Shown: piece by piece, positions 1 to 7,303 of the stretch
Layout of the letters: the number at the start of each line of letters is the position of its first letter
Position numbering within the stretch: the first letter of the stretch is position 1
NCBI GenBank assembly: GCA_016219705.1
Contig: JACRKQ010000016.1
Coordinates: forward strand, 1-36,555
Length of the DNA: 36,555 nt
Source: Candidatus Saganbacteria bacterium
GTDB lineage: Bacteria; Margulisbacteria; WOR-1; O2-12-FULL-45-9
Reading direction: 5' to 3'
Translations under genes and position numbers: made by a program
The notes under the pieces: model-generated
Database searches by the model: none
What the model was told of the DNA's origin: nothing
The model's input: the letters and a program-made list of their open reading frames with translations, nothing else

Positions 1-1
1 A

Positions 2-106
2 TATTACGATCGAGAAGAAGCGCTTTGTGACGTCCTATTTAAAACCTTTGGAAACATTCAGAAGAACCCGGAATTGATTAAGGGATTGCTTGTTCCTTTT
101 TTGTAA
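2..106 (+). CDS. C-terminal end of an unidentified protein (partial)
   Basis: An open frame enters from the left edge of the window and ends at a TAA at 104-106, giving 34 residues that end in GLLVPFL. The stretch has a plausible protein composition, with charged residues followed by a hydrophobic end, but I do not recognise the family. It points toward the minus-strand RhuM fragment, leaving 27 bases between the two stop codons. The frame could be chance, because only 105 bases are visible; the sequence to the left would settle it. Confidence 0.35.
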   Translation, partial: YYDREEALCDVLFKTFGNIQKNPELIKGLLVPFL

Positions 107-133
107 ACATAATGTCTATTTAATTATGCGCAC

Positions 134-425
134 CTATATATAACCAACAGCCAAAATAACATCCACACTATAAAATTGGACATTATATATTTTGCCATCA
201 TCGGCAGTCTGTGCAAAATTTGCACAGACTCGATATTTATCTAACTCTTTGTCTTTTAGGATGTTGTTTATATGCTTAGTCACAACCGAGCGTTCAATGC
301 CAAATACTTTGGCAATTTGTGCTTGTGTTGCCCAGATGGTTTCGCTGGAAACGTCTCCCCGTAGCTCTATTGCTCCTCCCGAAGCTTGGTAAACAACAAT
401 TTGTTTGGAAGCTCTTTTTTTTCAT
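134..425 (-). pseudogene. RhuM-family protein, N-terminal fragment, frameshifted
   Basis: Reading the minus strand gives a frame with IVVYQASGGAIELRGDVSSE, then a helix-turn-helix-like WATQAQIAKVFGIERSVVTK and INNILKDKEL. This is the start of RhuM-family (virulence RhuM/Fic-associated) proteins, which are normally over 300 residues and are often found near restriction and defence genes. The frame stops after about 95 residues (VILAVGYI then stop), at a point where the family continues. The only good start codon, the ATG at 425-423, overlaps the etfA stop as TAATG and is in another frame. A run of eight A (plus-strand T run 415-422) lies between start and body; seven A would restore the frame. 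It is therefore either decayed or carries a homopolymer error, and it is truncated in either case. Confidence 0.65.
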
Positions 426-1687
426 TAGTTTCGCAGTTCTCTGATTTTCCTGGTTAAAAGCGGTACATATTCCAGCACATCGCCGACGATGCCGTAAGTC
501 GCGACCTTAAATATTGGCGCGTCAGGATCTTTGTTGATGGCGACAATTATATCTGCTGACTGCATGCCGACTAAATGTTGAATTTTGCCGGAAATACCGC
601 AGGCAATGTAGAGTTTTGGCGCCACCGTTTTTCCGGTCTGTCCGACCTGATGGTGCGCAGAGATCCAGCCGGCATCAACTGTGGCGCGGGAAGCCCCAAC
701 GGCGCCGCCTAATACTTTTGCCAACTCTTCAATCAGGGCAAAATTTTTCGGATCACCGATCCCCCGACCACCGGAGACAATAATCTCTGCTTCTTGTAAA
801 TTGACTTTGGCGGACTCATCTCTTATAACTTCCAGTAATTTGACTACGAGGTCTTCTGTATTAATGGTGGGTTTAAAAGTGATAACAGTTTCATTAGTTT
901 TGATCTTTGCCGTGCCTGCCGGCCAAACGGCCCGTATGGGCAGGCAGGCATTTTGCACTTTGAGTTTCTTGAAGACTTTAGGGCGAACGGTTGACATCTG
1001 CGGGCGGTGGTTGGGCGAAATAATGGTGGCCATAATGTTGCCGCCAAAAGCGGGACGGGTCTGCTGCAAAATTTTCTTAACAGGATCAATCGCCAGGCCT
1101 GTGCAATCGGCGGTTAAACCGGCGCCGACGCGAATGGCTAATCGAGCGGCCAGGTCACGACCAGTTGTTGTGGCTCCCAGCAGGAAAATTTCCGGTTTAT
1201 ACTTCACAATTAATTCAGCAATAGCCCGTGTATATGGTAAAGAGCGGTAATCTTTTAGCTCTGGATTCTGTAGGAGATAAACTTTATCCGCCCCGTAAGT
1301 AAAAAGATTATCGTTCTCTTTTTCGATCCCTTCCCCGCCGCAAAGAACAGCCGCAACTTCCGTTTTTAAATCTTGCGCCAGCTTTTTCCCTTCAGCCAAC
1401 AATTCATAAGCGACCGATTGGACTTGATGGTCGCGCTGTTCCGCGAAGACCCAGATGCCGTGATAATGGCTTAAGTCAGCGCTGGTCTCTTTTTCAACTT
1501 TTATTTCAATGGCGTTAAATTTGCAGCTGGAGACGCAGGCGCCGCACATCGTGCATTTATCAAGATTGATGACGGCTAACTTACGTTTGTTTTCTGGCCG
1601 GTCAACCATGGTGATAGCGCCGGTTGGACAAGTTTTTACGCAGATGGTGCAGCCGGTGCAGATATCCGCAAAAACTTTAATATTCAT
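425..1687 (-). CDS. etfA: Electron transfer flavoprotein alpha subunit with N-terminal 2[4Fe-4S] ferredoxin domain
   Basis: The 420-residue protein starts with a ferredoxin domain having two cysteine clusters (C10, C13, C16, C20-P and C45, C48, C51, C55). The EtfA nucleotide-binding domain follows (about 75-260), then the C-terminal FAD domain with GGRGIG, VGASRATVDAGW, QVGQTGKTV and AINKDPDAPIF. EtfAB passes electrons between dehydrogenases and other carriers. EtfA proteins with such an iron-sulfur extension are known from anaerobes, often beside acyl-CoA or 2-hydroxyacid dehydrogenases and sometimes in electron bifurcation. No dehydrogenase partner is in the window. The ATG immediately follows the etfB stop (TAGATG), so the two are co-translated. 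A short palindromic element inserted at 913-946 encodes part of the linker between the two Etf domains. Confidence 0.92.
   Translation of the reverse strand: MNIKVFADICTGCTICVKTCPTGAITMVDRPENKRKLAVINLDKCTMCGACVSSCKFNAIEIKVEKETSADLSHYHGIWVFAEQRDHQVQSVAYELLAEGKKLAQDLKTEVAAVLCGGEGIEKENDNLFTYGADKVYLLQNPELKDYRSLPYTRAIAELIVKYKPEIFLLGATTTGRDLAARLAIRVGAGLTADCTGLAIDPVKKILQQTRPAFGGNIMATIISPNHRPQMSTVRPKVFKKLKVQNACLPIRAVWPAGTAKIKTNETVITFKPTINTEDLVVKLLEVIRDESAKVNLQEAEIIVSGGRGIGDPKNFALIEELAKVLGGAVGASRATVDAGWISAHHQVGQTGKTVAPKLYIACGISGKIQHLVGMQSADIIVAINKDPDAPIFKVATYGIVGDVLEYVPLLTRKIRELRN
913..946. repeat. Palindromic insertion inside etfA
   Basis: Perfect 8-bp arms TGCCTGCC (913-920) and GGCAGGCA (939-946) enclose an 18-bp centre that contains GGCC-AAAC-GGCC. 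The element is GC-rich compared with its surroundings and is translated in frame as roughly CLPIRAVWPAGT. It falls in the linker between the EtfA nucleotide-binding and FAD domains, where extra residues should be tolerated. It looks like a small REP/RPE-type repeat that landed in a coding region. Confidence 0.6.
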
Positions 1688-2470
1688 CTAAATTAATTTT
1701 CTCTCTTTAAGTTTATTTAAAAGTTGGTCCACCGCTTCGTTTGGTTTCCCCGTTAATATTTGGCCGCCGCCTTTAGGGGGAGGGGTAAAGATTTTTACAA
1801 CCTGGGTTGGAGAACCATTTAGTCCCAGATTTTTCGGATCGGCATCAATATCTGATGCTTTCATCATCTTAACCTCGGTTTTTTTTACCCGCATCATCCC
1901 TTTGAGAGAGGGGAGCCGTGGTTCGTTGATCTGTTTAACCACAGTTATTACTAATGGTAGAGGGGAAGAGACAATTTCGTTAACTTCTTCGAGCATTCGT
2001 TCAATCTTGGCCTGTTGTCCTTCAACTTCGATCTTAACGGCAAAGGTAACTTGAGGTAAACCGAGCCATTCGGCAATTCCGGGGCCAACTTGGGCGGTAT
2101 CGCCATCGATCGCCTGTTTACCGCAGAGGATCACATCAACATTGCCTAGTTTTTTGATGGCTTGAGCCAGTGTATAAGATGTCGCCCAAGTATCTGAACC
2201 GGCAAAGGCTCGGTCGGAGACTAAAACAACTTCATCAGCTCCCATGGCAATGGTGGTTTTGAGAGCGTCGGCCGCTTGCGGAGGGCCCATAGTGATAACG
2301 GTAACTTTACCACCGTGTTTTTCTTTGAGTTGGAGGGCAGCTTCGAGAGCATTTTCATCAAAAGGGTTAATAATAGAGGGAACGCCCTCCCTGATGAGGG
2401 TATTAGTTTCCGGGTTAATTTTAACCTCTGTGGTTTCAGGAACTTGTTTAATGCAAACTACAATATCCAT
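1688..2470 (-). CDS. etfB: Electron transfer flavoprotein beta subunit
   Basis: A full-length 260-residue EtfB, beginning MDIVVCIKQVPETTEV and carrying INPFDENALEAALQLKE. The loop GKQAIDGDTAQVGPGIAEWLGLPQ is the region that binds AMP or the second FAD. The signature VxxxxEPRLPSLKGMMRVKK is also present. It pairs with EtfA, whose start codon directly follows this stop. I infer from the ferredoxin-fused partner that the complex may be of the bifurcating type; the sequence alone does not prove it. Transcription most likely starts from the promoter at 2484-2513, about 13 bases before the ATG. Confidence 0.93.
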   Translation of the reverse strand: MDIVVCIKQVPETTEVKINPETNTLIREGVPSIINPFDENALEAALQLKEKHGGKVTVITMGPPQAADALKTTIAMGADEVVLVSDRAFAGSDTWATSYTLAQAIKKLGNVDVILCGKQAIDGDTAQVGPGIAEWLGLPQVTFAVKIEVEGQQAKIERMLEEVNEIVSSPLPLVITVVKQINEPRLPSLKGMMRVKKTEVKMMKASDIDADPKNLGLNGSPTQVVKIFTPPPKGGGQILTGKPNEAVDQLLNKLKERKLI

Positions 2471-2483
2471 GACACGAGTGGCA

Positions 2484-2513
2484 AGTATAGCATATCATTT
2501 CAAGTTGACGCAA
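2484..2513 (-). promoter_or_regulatory. Predicted promoter of etfBA
   Basis: On the minus strand, TTGCGT (2513-2508) is followed by an 18-base spacer and TATACT (2489-2484). A TG one base upstream of the -10 makes it an extended -10. The etfB ATG lies 13 bases downstream of the -10, so the leader would be very short. Predicted from sequence only. Confidence 0.5.
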
Positions 2514-2517
2514 CTTG
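2501..2517. promoter_or_regulatory. Inverted repeat between etfB and tyrA, candidate operator
   Basis: CAAGTTG-ACG-CAACTTG is a perfect 7-bp inverted repeat with a 3-base centre. It lies in the 80-base divergent intergenic region and overlaps the etfB -35 element, a typical place for a repressor site. No regulator gene is adjacent, so the binding protein is unknown. Confidence 0.4.
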
Positions 2518-2550
2518 CGGGACTTGGACTGTTTGGAGTAATATATATGT

Positions 2551-3402
2551 ATGCGAGTCGCTATTATCGGTTTAGGCTTAATCGGCGGATCAATTGCTCT
2601 TGGACTAAAGCAAGCTAATCCGGAAATTAATATTGTTGGGGTGACTCCTCGGCAGGAAACAATTGATGAGGCGCTTAGTCGCCAGGCGATCGATGAGGGG
2701 ACAACGGATTTATGTCGCGGAGTTGCTGATGCTGATATTGTTTTTCTCTGCCCCCCGCTCAATTTAATTGTCCCCACCCTTAAAAAAATTGCCCAAAGTC
2801 TAAAATCCGGCGCAATTGTCACTGATGTTGGCAGTAGTAAAACTGAAATCGTGGCTCAGGCGGCCAAAGTTACCCCCCAAGAAGTGCATTTTATTGGAGG
2901 CCATCCTTTGGCCGGTAAAGAGCAGACGAAGTTTGCAGCGGCTGAAGCGAATCTTTTTCAAAATCGTGTCTGGGTTTTAACTCCGACGGCGAAAACCAGT
3001 CGCCCGGCTACAATAATATTAACTCAGTTGATAAAATTACTGGAAGCGAGGGTGATAGAAATGAAAACAGATGAACATGATATTGCTGTGGCAGGAATCA
3101 GTCACACGCCGCTGGCCATTGCGGCAGCCTTGGTCAATTCCGTGGCGGCGGAGAAGAAAAGCCAGGCAAACATGAAACAACTGGCAGCGTCTGGCTTTCG
3201 TGACACAACCCGCGTTGCCTCCGGCGATCCTGAACTTGGGCGGGATATGTTCACAACAAACAAAAAAGCGGTATTAAAAACCTTGGCGAACTTTAAAAAG
3301 TCTCTGACTCAATTAGAGACAGCGATCAAAAAAGGAAATACGACTAAAATCAAACAGTTGTTGGCTCAGGCCAAGAAATTCCGCGACGAAGTATATGTCT
3401 AA
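2551..3402 (+). CDS. tyrA: Prephenate dehydrogenase
   Basis: A 283-residue TyrA that oxidises prephenate with NAD(P) for tyrosine synthesis. The N-terminal Rossmann motif GLGLIGGS (7-14) is followed by DADIVFLCPP and VGSSK. The catalytic-region motifs GGHPLAGKE and ISHTPLAIAAAL come next, then the helical C-terminal dimerisation domain. There is no ACT or chorismate mutase fusion. The ATG at 2551 begins directly with the Rossmann fold, which fixes the start; TTGGAG (2533-2538) is a possible ribosome site, though a weak -10 (TAATAT, 2539-2544) could also give a leaderless mRNA. The last 8 bases overlap aroA, so the two aromatic genes form a coupled pair. Confidence 0.92.
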   Translation: MRVAIIGLGLIGGSIALGLKQANPEINIVGVTPRQETIDEALSRQAIDEGTTDLCRGVADADIVFLCPPLNLIVPTLKKIAQSLKSGAIVTDVGSSKTEIVAQAAKVTPQEVHFIGGHPLAGKEQTKFAAAEANLFQNRVWVLTPTAKTSRPATIILTQLIKLLEARVIEMKTDEHDIAVAGISHTPLAIAAALVNSVAAEKKSQANMKQLAASGFRDTTRVASGDPELGRDMFTTNKKAVLKTLANFKKSLTQLETAIKKGNTTKIKQLLAQAKKFRDEVYV

Positions 3403-4699
3403 ACTAAAAATTTCCCCTATAAATAAGATTAATAAGACTATTACAGTTCCGGGAGATAAATCTATTTCCCATCGAGCTATAATGATTGGCGCGTTGGCTC
3501 AAGGTCAGACCACGATTACGAACTTCTTGTCCAGTGCAGATTGTTTAGCCACTATTGAATGTCTGCGGAAGATGGGGATTGAAATACAAATGTCCAATGA
3601 CCAATTTCCAATTTCCAATGGCGGTAAAATTATTATAAACGGCAAAGGCTTACATGGATTAAAACAGCCTAAAGAAGAATTATATGTGGGGAATTCCGGG
3701 ACGACGATTCGTTTGTTGTCGGGAATTTTAGCTGGACAAAATTTCAAGACTATAGTTTCTGGCGATGAGTCGATTCAAAAACGACCGATGCTAAGAGTTG
3801 CTAAGCCATTACGCGAAATGGGAGCCAGCATCGAAGGGAAAGTTACAAAAGATAATCTTTTTGCTCCTCTTAGAATTTCTGGTGGGGACTTAAAAGGGAT
3901 TACTTATGAATTGCCCATTCCCTCAGCGCAGGTGAAGTCAGCGGTTCTCTTGGCCGGACTGTTTGCTAAAGGAGAGACGACAGTCATTGAACAAAATCCT
4001 TCTCGAGATCACACGGAACGGATGTTAGGGTATTTTAAGGGGAAGGGACTAGGAGCTAGGGCACAGGTACTAGGCGGAGAGGAATTTGCTGGGGCTGAAG
4101 TTGATGTGCCCGGCGATATTTCTTCGGCGGCGTTTTTTATGGCTGCCGCTTTACTCGTTCCCAATGCGGAATTATTGATTAAAAACGTTGGCTTAAATCC
4201 AACCCGGACAGGTATTCTTGAGGTCTTTCATCGCATGAGCGGAAAGGTTGAGGTTTTAGACGAAGTAATTGTCTCCAACGAACCTCGTGGTGAGATTTTA
4301 ACCAAAAGTTCAAAGCTTAAAGGAATAAAGATTGATGGGGAGATCATGCCCCGCATTATTGACGAGATTCCAATCATTGCGGTGGTGGCGACACAGGCGG
4401 AAGGTCGAACAGAAATTCGGGAGGCCAAAGAGTTACGGATCAAAGAAAGCGATCGGATCGCGACAATCTGCGCAGAATTGAAAAAATTTGGCGCGCACGT
4501 GAAAGAGCTGGATGACGGCTTAATTATTGATGGGCCGACGGTTTTAAAAGGGGCGGAAATTGAGAGCCACGGCGATCATCGCATCGCGATGGCTATGGCG
4601 ATTGCGGGCTTGATTGCTGAAGGTGAGACGGTTATTAATGACACTGCCTGTATCGAGACGTCGTTTCCCGAATTTGAGAAGTTGCTCGCCAGCCTTTAG
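3395..4699 (+). CDS. aroA: 3-phosphoshikimate 1-carboxyvinyltransferase (EPSP synthase)
   Basis: A 434-residue enzyme that joins phosphoenolpyruvate to shikimate-3-phosphate. Landmarks are PGDKSISHRA (19-28), GNSGTTIRLLSG (99-110), the RPM motif near 130, ELRIKESDRI and HGDHRIAMAMAIAG. All fit an intact AroA. Two places look inserted: residues about 66-75 (MSNDQFPISN) and about 216-229 (KGKGLGARAQVLGG). Each is encoded by a run of period-7 repeats that would not be expected in this conserved enzyme. The start overlaps the tyrA end. A promoter for the next gene follows within 16 bases. Confidence 0.94.
   Translation: MSKLKISPINKINKTITVPGDKSISHRAIMIGALAQGQTTITNFLSSADCLATIECLRKMGIEIQMSNDQFPISNGGKIIINGKGLHGLKQPKEELYVGNSGTTIRLLSGILAGQNFKTIVSGDESIQKRPMLRVAKPLREMGASIEGKVTKDNLFAPLRISGGDLKGITYELPIPSAQVKSAVLLAGLFAKGETTVIEQNPSRDHTERMLGYFKGKGLGARAQVLGGEEFAGAEVDVPGDISSAAFFMAAALLVPNAELLIKNVGLNPTRTGILEVFHRMSGKVEVLDEVIVSNEPRGEILTKSSKLKGIKIDGEIMPRIIDEIPIIAVVATQAEGRTEIREAKELRIKESDRIATICAELKKFGAHVKELDDGLIIDGPTVLKGAEIESHGDHRIAMAMAIAGLIAEGETVINDTACIETSFPEFEKLLASL
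3593..3620. repeat. Heptad repeat insertion 1 in aroA (nCCAATn x4)
   Basis: CCAAT occurs at 3594, 3601, 3608 and 3615, exactly seven bases apart, giving four units of nCCAATn. It is read in frame in aroA. A tract of 28 bases keeps open reading, as does any multiple of 3 after flank adjustment. See also the nCTAGGn tract later in the same gene. Confidence 0.65.
4048..4075. repeat. Heptad repeat insertion 2 in aroA (nCTAGGn)
   Basis: CTAGG occurs at 4049, 4056 and 4070, with a degenerate ACAGG at 4063, so four units are spaced by seven bases. The tract encodes a glycine/alanine-rich stretch (about residues 219-228). The unit sequence differs from the first aroA tract but the period is the same. 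Confidence 0.55.
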
Positions 4700-4714
4700 A
4701 AAACAAAAAAATAC

Positions 4715-4750
4715 TTGACGCCTTCCTCCATATAATCTAGACTATATGGA
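4715..4750 (+). promoter_or_regulatory. Promoter with 24-bp palindrome before the first ATPase gene
   Basis: TTGACG (4715-4720), a 17-base spacer and TAGACT (4738-4743) form a plausible promoter. Positions 4727-4750 make a 24-bp palindrome with perfect 8-bp arms TCCATATA/TATATGGA around an ATCTAGAC centre (22 of 24 positions symmetric). It covers the spacer, the -10 and the region up to 3 bases before the ATG at 4754, where a bound protein would block transcription. A TATAAT also sits inside it (4731-4736), but the spacing to TTGACG is too short. Confidence 0.55.
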
Positions 4751-4753
4751 GTC

Positions 4754-5908
4754 ATGGTCTCATTATCTGAATTTAAAAGAGAGCTGAAAATAGATCTCGA
4801 AGGCAATAATGCCGCTTTTTTGTGGGGGCCGCGTAAAGTTGGTAAGACCACTCTGCTCCATCAAAAATTCCCCGATGCTAAGTATTATGATCTCCTTAAT
4901 ACGGAGTTAAAAACACAATTAACTTTAAATCCCGCGATATTACGGGAAGAAGCGCTGGCGGAAAGGCCGAAACTGGTCATAGTAGATGAAGTCCAAAAAG
5001 TTCCCACACTACTTGATGAAATACATTGGTGTCTGGAAAACACGAAAACGAAATTTATCATGTGCGGCTCCAGTGCCCGGAAATTAAGACATGGCGTGGC
5101 CAATCTTTTGGGAGGACGGGCTTGGCGATTTGAATTATTTCCCTTAACAACCAAGGAAATCGGCACAACTGACCTTCTTAAAATATTCAATCACGGGCTG
5201 ATCCCAAAACACTTTAGCGAGAGCTCTCCTGATCGCAGTCTCAAAAGCTATGTTTATGATTATATCGAACAGGAAATCCGCGCCGAAGCTTTGGTGCGGA
5301 ATATTCCTTCTTTTGCGCGGTTTCTGGAAGCAGTTTCTTTAACTCATGGTCAGCTTATTAATTATGCTAACATTGCCCGAGATTGCGGGGTTTCGCCAAA
5401 AACTGCGCGGGAATATTTTCAAATCTTGCAAGATACTTTGTTGGGCCACGAGCTCCAACCCTGGAGAAAAAGCAAGAATCGACGTCTAATCGAAACGGCA
5501 AAATTTTATCTCTTTGACATGGGAGTGGTTCGGACTCTGGCTGGGTTACCTAAAGTCCAGGCTCGCACCGAAGAATTCGGAAGGTATTTTGAGCATTTTT
5601 TAATTGAAGAAATTAGAGCCTTCCTGTCTTATCGCGAGAAAAATTTGGCGCTTTCTTATTGGCGAACCAGCACCGGGATGGAAGTTGATTTGATTATAGG
5701 TAATTTGGACGTAGTGATTGAATTTAAAGCGACAACAAGGGTAGATAATCGCGATTTTAAGGGGCTCTTGGCATTAAAAGAAGACCAAAAAATTGGCAGG
5801 GCGATTGTTGTCACTTTGGACACAAGGCCCCGTCTTATGGAAACGGGGATAGAGATTTTACCCTGGCAGGTCTTTTGCGAAAGACTTTGGAATGGGAAAA
5901 TAATTTAA
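4754..5908 (+). CDS. ATP-binding protein, AAA_14/DUF4143 type (COG1373), copy 1
   Basis: 384 residues. Walker A GPRKVGKT (25-32) and Walker B LVIVDE (D78, E79) mark the N-terminal P-loop ATPase domain, and CGSSARKL (104-111) is the sensor-like strand. A winged-helix-like segment follows (about 196-225). The DUF4143 C-terminal domain has E310-V-D312 and E323-F-K325, an arrangement like the PD-(D/E)XK nuclease site. The family is common in bacteria and archaea and its cellular role is not established. The gene is a paralogue of the convergent 5905-7047 gene, and both end in the same GKII residues; their 3' ends overlap by four bases. The ATG at 4754 lies just after the palindromic promoter. Confidence 0.88.
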   Translation: MVSLSEFKRELKIDLEGNNAAFLWGPRKVGKTTLLHQKFPDAKYYDLLNTELKTQLTLNPAILREEALAERPKLVIVDEVQKVPTLLDEIHWCLENTKTKFIMCGSSARKLRHGVANLLGGRAWRFELFPLTTKEIGTTDLLKIFNHGLIPKHFSESSPDRSLKSYVYDYIEQEIRAEALVRNIPSFARFLEAVSLTHGQLINYANIARDCGVSPKTAREYFQILQDTLLGHELQPWRKSKNRRLIETAKFYLFDMGVVRTLAGLPKVQARTEEFGRYFEHFLIEEIRAFLSYREKNLALSYWRTSTGMEVDLIIGNLDVVIEFKATTRVDNRDFKGLLALKEDQKIGRAIVVTLDTRPRLMETGIEILPWQVFCERLWNGKII

Positions 5909-5919
5909 ATTATTTTCCC
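5894..5919. repeat. 26-bp perfect palindrome where the two ATPase genes meet
   Basis: The 26 bases from 5894 to 5919 are identical to their reverse complement (GGGAAAATAATTT and its mirror). They encode the last residues GKII and the stop of both convergent genes. It is a symmetric join between two inverted paralogues and could also fold as a weak bidirectional 3'-end hairpin. No U-rich terminator pattern stands out beyond it. Confidence 0.75.
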
Positions 5920-7047
5920 CGACCACAATTTTTCCAAAAAGTCTTCCCAGGGAAGAATATGCAGTTTATCAACGAGTCTCGGTCTTGGGTCCAAAGAAAC
6001 GACGATAGAATACTTGGTTTTATATTCTTCATCAAACGCCCGTAAGCCGTGACAGTGTTGGGGGCCGACGTTTTTTGAAGCCTTAACTTCAATTGCTGCT
6101 TCATGGTCTCCCAAAATAAAATCTACTTCAAGCTGTGAAGCCGTGCGCCAGTAAGCCAGGTCAAAATTTTTACCAGAGTAATGGCTGTAGGCCAGCAATT
6201 CTTGGAAGATAAATTGTTCGAACGCCCGCCCAAAATTCTCACTATTATATTCGATTGTTCCTCTTTTGAGCAGATAATTGGCAATGCCGATGTCAGAAAA
6301 ATAAAAACGAGGAGCATGAATTACCCGTCTTTTTGGCCTTTTTTGAAATGCCGGCAGATAATATCCGATTAATGTGTCTATTAGAATTTGAAAATATTCT
6401 TTGACTGTTACCGCATTGACATAGCATTCCCGGGCTACATTTTGATAATTTATTGTTTGGCCGTTGCTGAAAGCGGCTGCATTCAAAAACCTGGCGAAGG
6501 CAGGGATGTTTCTCGTGATGGCTTCGGCGGCAATTTCCTCCTTTAAGTAATCCCCGATATAGGCCTGAAGCAAAGGCTGCGGGTTGGCGGCTAAGTAATG
6601 CCGCGGCAATAATCCGTTGGTTAAAGCGCGCAAGAGATTAAATTTAGGAATTTCTTTATAAACCAGAGGGTGCAGCTCATAGCGCAAAGCCCTTCCTCCT
6701 AACAGGTTTCCTGCTCCTCTTTTTAGTTTTCTGGCGCTTGATCCGCAAAGAATAAATTGAATTTCCCGATTTACTATTAACCATTGTATTTCATCTAATA
6801 AAGCCGGAATTTTTTGCACCTCATCAATAATAACCGGATTTTTTAAGGAGTGTTTTTGCAGTAATTCATCGTGGAACAGTCCGGGATTGGCGGACAGCCG
6901 GACATATTCTTTGGTCAACAGTAAATCATAACGCAGGGAGTCGGGGAAAAGCTTGTCCAGCAGGGTGCTTTTCCCTGTTTGTCTTGGCCCCCAGAGAAAA
7001 CACGACTCTTTGCCTAAATTGAGTAATTTTTGCTCTCTTTTAAACAT
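5905..7047 (-). CDS. ATP-binding protein, AAA_14/DUF4143 type (COG1373), copy 2
   Basis: 380 residues, built like copy 1: Walker A GPRQTGKS (20-27), Walker B VIIDE (D75, E76), CGSSARKLKRG (101-111), a winged-helix-like region around 195-222, and a DUF4143 domain with E307-V-D309 and E320-V-K322. Long shared phrases (for example VQKxPxLLDEIxW, NLLGGRAxRxEL, NIPxFARFL, EYFQIL, SYWRT/AYWRT) show that the two are paralogues, although they are clearly diverged, so the duplication is old or the copies were acquired separately. The leader after the predicted promoter at 7068-7095 is short and lacks a clear Shine-Dalgarno sequence. Function unknown; the nuclease-like residues are preserved. Confidence 0.88.
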   Translation of the reverse strand: MFKREQKLLNLGKESCFLWGPRQTGKSTLLDKLFPDSLRYDLLLTKEYVRLSANPGLFHDELLQKHSLKNPVIIDEVQKIPALLDEIQWLIVNREIQFILCGSSARKLKRGAGNLLGGRALRYELHPLVYKEIPKFNLLRALTNGLLPRHYLAANPQPLLQAYIGDYLKEEIAAEAITRNIPAFARFLNAAAFSNGQTINYQNVARECYVNAVTVKEYFQILIDTLIGYYLPAFQKRPKRRVIHAPRFYFSDIGIANYLLKRGTIEYNSENFGRAFEQFIFQELLAYSHYSGKNFDLAYWRTASQLEVDFILGDHEAAIEVKASKNVGPQHCHGLRAFDEEYKTKYSIVVSLDPRPRLVDKLHILPWEDFLEKLWSGKII

Positions 7048-7064
7048 GATAAAATAAAGTTACA

Positions 7065-7095
7065 TTTATTATATCATGATATAATAAAGTGTCAA
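7065..7095 (-). promoter_or_regulatory. Consensus promoter with perfect 24-bp palindrome before the second ATPase gene
   Basis: On the minus strand TTGACA (7095-7090), a 16-base spacer and TATAAT (7073-7068) form a consensus promoter. Positions 7065-7088 are a perfect 24-bp palindrome (TTTATTATATCA and its mirror) covering the spacer and the whole -10. The start codon is at 7047, about 20 bases below the -10. The position is ideal for repression, possibly by the gene's own product. The palindrome sequence differs from that of copy 1. Confidence 0.65.
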
Positions 7096-7120
7096 TATGG
7101 TTTATCAGCCCGGCGTCATA

Positions 7121-7303
7121 TTATCTCAAGCGATATTTCAAGGTGATAATATCGTCGTATTGAGGAGCAGGCCCTTTTACAAATAAGCCTGTTGTGGTAA
7201 TTATTTCATCTAATTTTTGGCTATGACTGACAGCGTAGCTCATAGCGGGTTCTTGCTTTGGCGTATCAACCACCAGAGTTAATAAATCATTCGTGATGTT
7301 CAT
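7121..7303 (-). CDS. Small protein of unknown function, coupled to the preceding gene
   Basis: 60 residues, starting MNITNDLLTLVVDTPK and ending TLKYRLR. I see no signal peptide, membrane segment or known motif. Its ATG overlaps the stop of the upstream frame as ATGA (7303-7300), the usual mark of translational coupling. This supports it being a real gene, and supports the corrected frame of its upstream neighbour. It closes a minus-strand run that begins with leuC. Confidence 0.45.
   Translation of the reverse strand: MNITNDLLTLVVDTPKQEPAMSYAVSHSQKLDEIITTTGLFVKGPAPQYDDIITLKYRLR

Noticed and set aside
681-1250. Plus-strand open frame of 189 residues opposite etfA
   Set aside because: It is antisense to a well-conserved Etf domain and its translation is rich in residues expected from a reversed coding frame; no family pattern or promoter.
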